DNA of 64,000 bases from Cucumis sativus (Eukaryota > Streptophyta > Magnoliopsida > Cucurbitales > Cucurbitaceae): the NCBI RefSeq assembly GCF_000004075.3, contig NC_026660.2, forward strand, positions 620,001 to 684,000. The letters are read 5' to 3'. Below the pieces are notes generated by a model, which was not told the origin of the DNA, did not search any database, and saw only the letters and a list, made by a program, of their open reading frames with translations. This document shows, piece after piece, positions 62,645 through 64,000 of the stretch; within the stretch, counting starts at the first letter, position 1, and each line of letters starts with the position of its first letter. A program made the position numbers and the translations under genes.

Positions 62645-63900
62645 AACTATGGCATTTTGAAGGTTTCATGGTTGGAAAGGAGAATATCCACATTCCCATC
62701 CTTCATTATGCCAATGACACACTCCTGTTTTGCAAGTATGATGAGGATATGCTCTTCAAGCTAAAGGAAGCTATTAGATTGTTTGAATGGTATTCAGGGC
62801 AGAAAATTAATTGGGATAAATAATCTCTCAGTGGAGTTAATGTGGATGATGAAGTTCTGTCTCAAATGCCCGGGAAATTAGGGTGTAAGGCGGAAAAACT
62901 TTCATTTTTGTACTTTAGGACTTCCCTTGGGAGGTTATTCGAGGGAAATAATACTCTGCAACTAGTGATTGACCGGGTTCACAAAAAACTGGATAGAGAG
63001 AAGAAAAGGTTTAATATCTCAAGAGGATGAAGGCAAACTTTATGTAAATCAGTTTTGGCTAACCTTCCCACTTATTACTTGTCTCTCTTTGCCATCCCTG
63101 ACAATGTGGTTTCTTCCTTGGAAAAACTAATGAGAAACTTCTTATGGGAAGTACATTCGGGAAGTAAAATAAATCATCTGGCGACTTGGAACAAAGTTAC
63201 ACTTTCTCAGCTTGATGGGGGTCTTGGCTTAGGAGGCATCAAAATTCAAAACACAGCTCTTCTTGCTAAATAGGGCTGGAGAGTCTTGATGGAAGGTAAT
63301 TCATTATGGAGGCAAGTTGAAGTATTCGTGGTAAAGAGCCTTTTGATTGGACATGGTGGGTAAATCAGGTAATAGTTTGAAGAGTCCCTTGGTTAGAATT
63401 TCAAGAGCTTGGAGGAAGGTGGAAATTTTGGCTTTGTTTAAGCTTGGTAATGGAAGAAGAATTGCTTTTTGGACAGACTTATGAATCGGTAACATCCCCC
63501 TCAATCTTCAATTCCTTTCGCTCTTCAGATTGCATTGTTGCCTAGTGATTTTGTTGCTGCCCAGTGGGGCAATTCCACTATGTCTTGGTCAATCTTATTT
63601 CAAAGACTTTTAAAAGAAGACGAAATCCCAGATTTTCAATCTCTGTTATACCTACAGAGGGTGCTAAATTCGGATGATAGAAGACATTGGTCGCTCACTA
63701 TGTCGGGCAGATTTTCAGTTAAGTCCCTTTCGGCCCATCTTTCTCCATCTTCCCTGTTGAGAGGAACATTCAAAGCTCTCTGGAAATCCAGCAGGCCAAG
63801 GAGAGTTAATATCTTGATCTGGTTTATGGCTCTTGGCCTTCTAAATTGCTTCTCGATTATGCAAAGAAAGATACCCATTTGTTGTCGAACTGGAGATTTT
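62645..63900 (+). mobile_element. 5'-truncated, inactive LINE (non-LTR retrotransposon)
   Basis: The plus strand reads through the end of a LINE reverse transcriptase. YANDTLLF (normally F/YADDTLLF) is at about 62707-62733, so the second catalytic residue is Asn. It continues with SGQKINWDK, the LPTYYLSLFAIP and MRNFLWE words, and the zinc-binding domain FSVKSLSAHL...LWKSSRPRRVNILIW (about 63712-63835). In-frame stops at about 62819, 63028 and 63271 and at least one frameshift interrupt it. The 5' half (endonuclease, most of the reverse transcriptase) is missing, typical of truncated LINE insertions. It abuts the Ty3/gypsy fossil on the left. The last 100 bases of the window are not recognised. 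Confidence 0.8.
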
Positions 63901-64000
63901 CCCTCCTTGATTGGGTTAGGTACCCCGTAAGTTTTTTTTGCTAATCAAGTCGTTAACTTGTTGCTTAACAACTCTGTATTTGAACTGTAGAGTCCTAGAA

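Overview
This window is plant nuclear DNA. The genes have spliced exons with GT..AG introns, the intergenic DNA is very AT-rich, and there are tRNA genes and transposon remnants. The protein set and the abundance of short AT-rich fold-back repeats suggest a eudicot, most likely a cucurbit such as Cucumis. That placement is inference from general familiarity, not from a search.

Layout: (1) 1-2.8 kb holds an intronless sphingolipid delta-8 desaturase (-). (2) 2.8-12.8 kb is gene-poor and AT-rich and carries two tRNA-Ala(UGC) genes. (3) 12.8-17.5 kb holds an MGP4/RGXT-type rhamnogalacturonan-II xylosyltransferase (+), 4 coding exons, with a decayed LINE tail in its last intron. (4) 22.2-31.0 kb holds a 14-exon, 1037-residue GT4-like glycosyltransferase (+). 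(5) 32.0-36.9 kb holds a BAG6-type BAG/IQ co-chaperone (-), convergent with gene 4. (6) 36.9-41.6 kb has tRNA-Gly(UCC) (-) and a fold-back MITE-like repeat. (7) 41.9-45.6 kb holds a POB1/LRB-type BTB-BACK protein (+), followed by a nearly perfect 97-bp palindrome. (8) 48.8-49.7 kb holds a DUF1191 membrane protein (+) with two leader uORFs. (9) 50.9-55.1 kb holds a GDSL esterase/lipase (-), 5 exons, with a poly-serine microsatellite in the reading frame. (10) 55.7-56.9 kb holds an S-protein homolog (+), divergent from gene 9. (11) 60.1-60.6 kb holds a SAUR-like gene (+). (12) 60.9-64.0 kb is a repeat-rich tail: a tandem duplication, a 40-nt G run, a Ty3/gypsy integrase fossil (-) and a 5'-truncated, stop-bearing LINE (+).

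The genes do not form an operon or a single pathway. What ties them together is synteny. From memory, the Arabidopsis homologs of genes 3, 4, 7, 8 and 9 lie in the same order in the At4g01130-At4g01220 interval. Those of the desaturase, BAG6 and POB1 cluster at At2g46210-At2g46260 and At3g61580-At3g61600. The window therefore looks like an unfractionated ancestral block. I found no convincing undescribed multi-gene system. The most unusual non-genic structure is the 97-bp palindrome after POB1.
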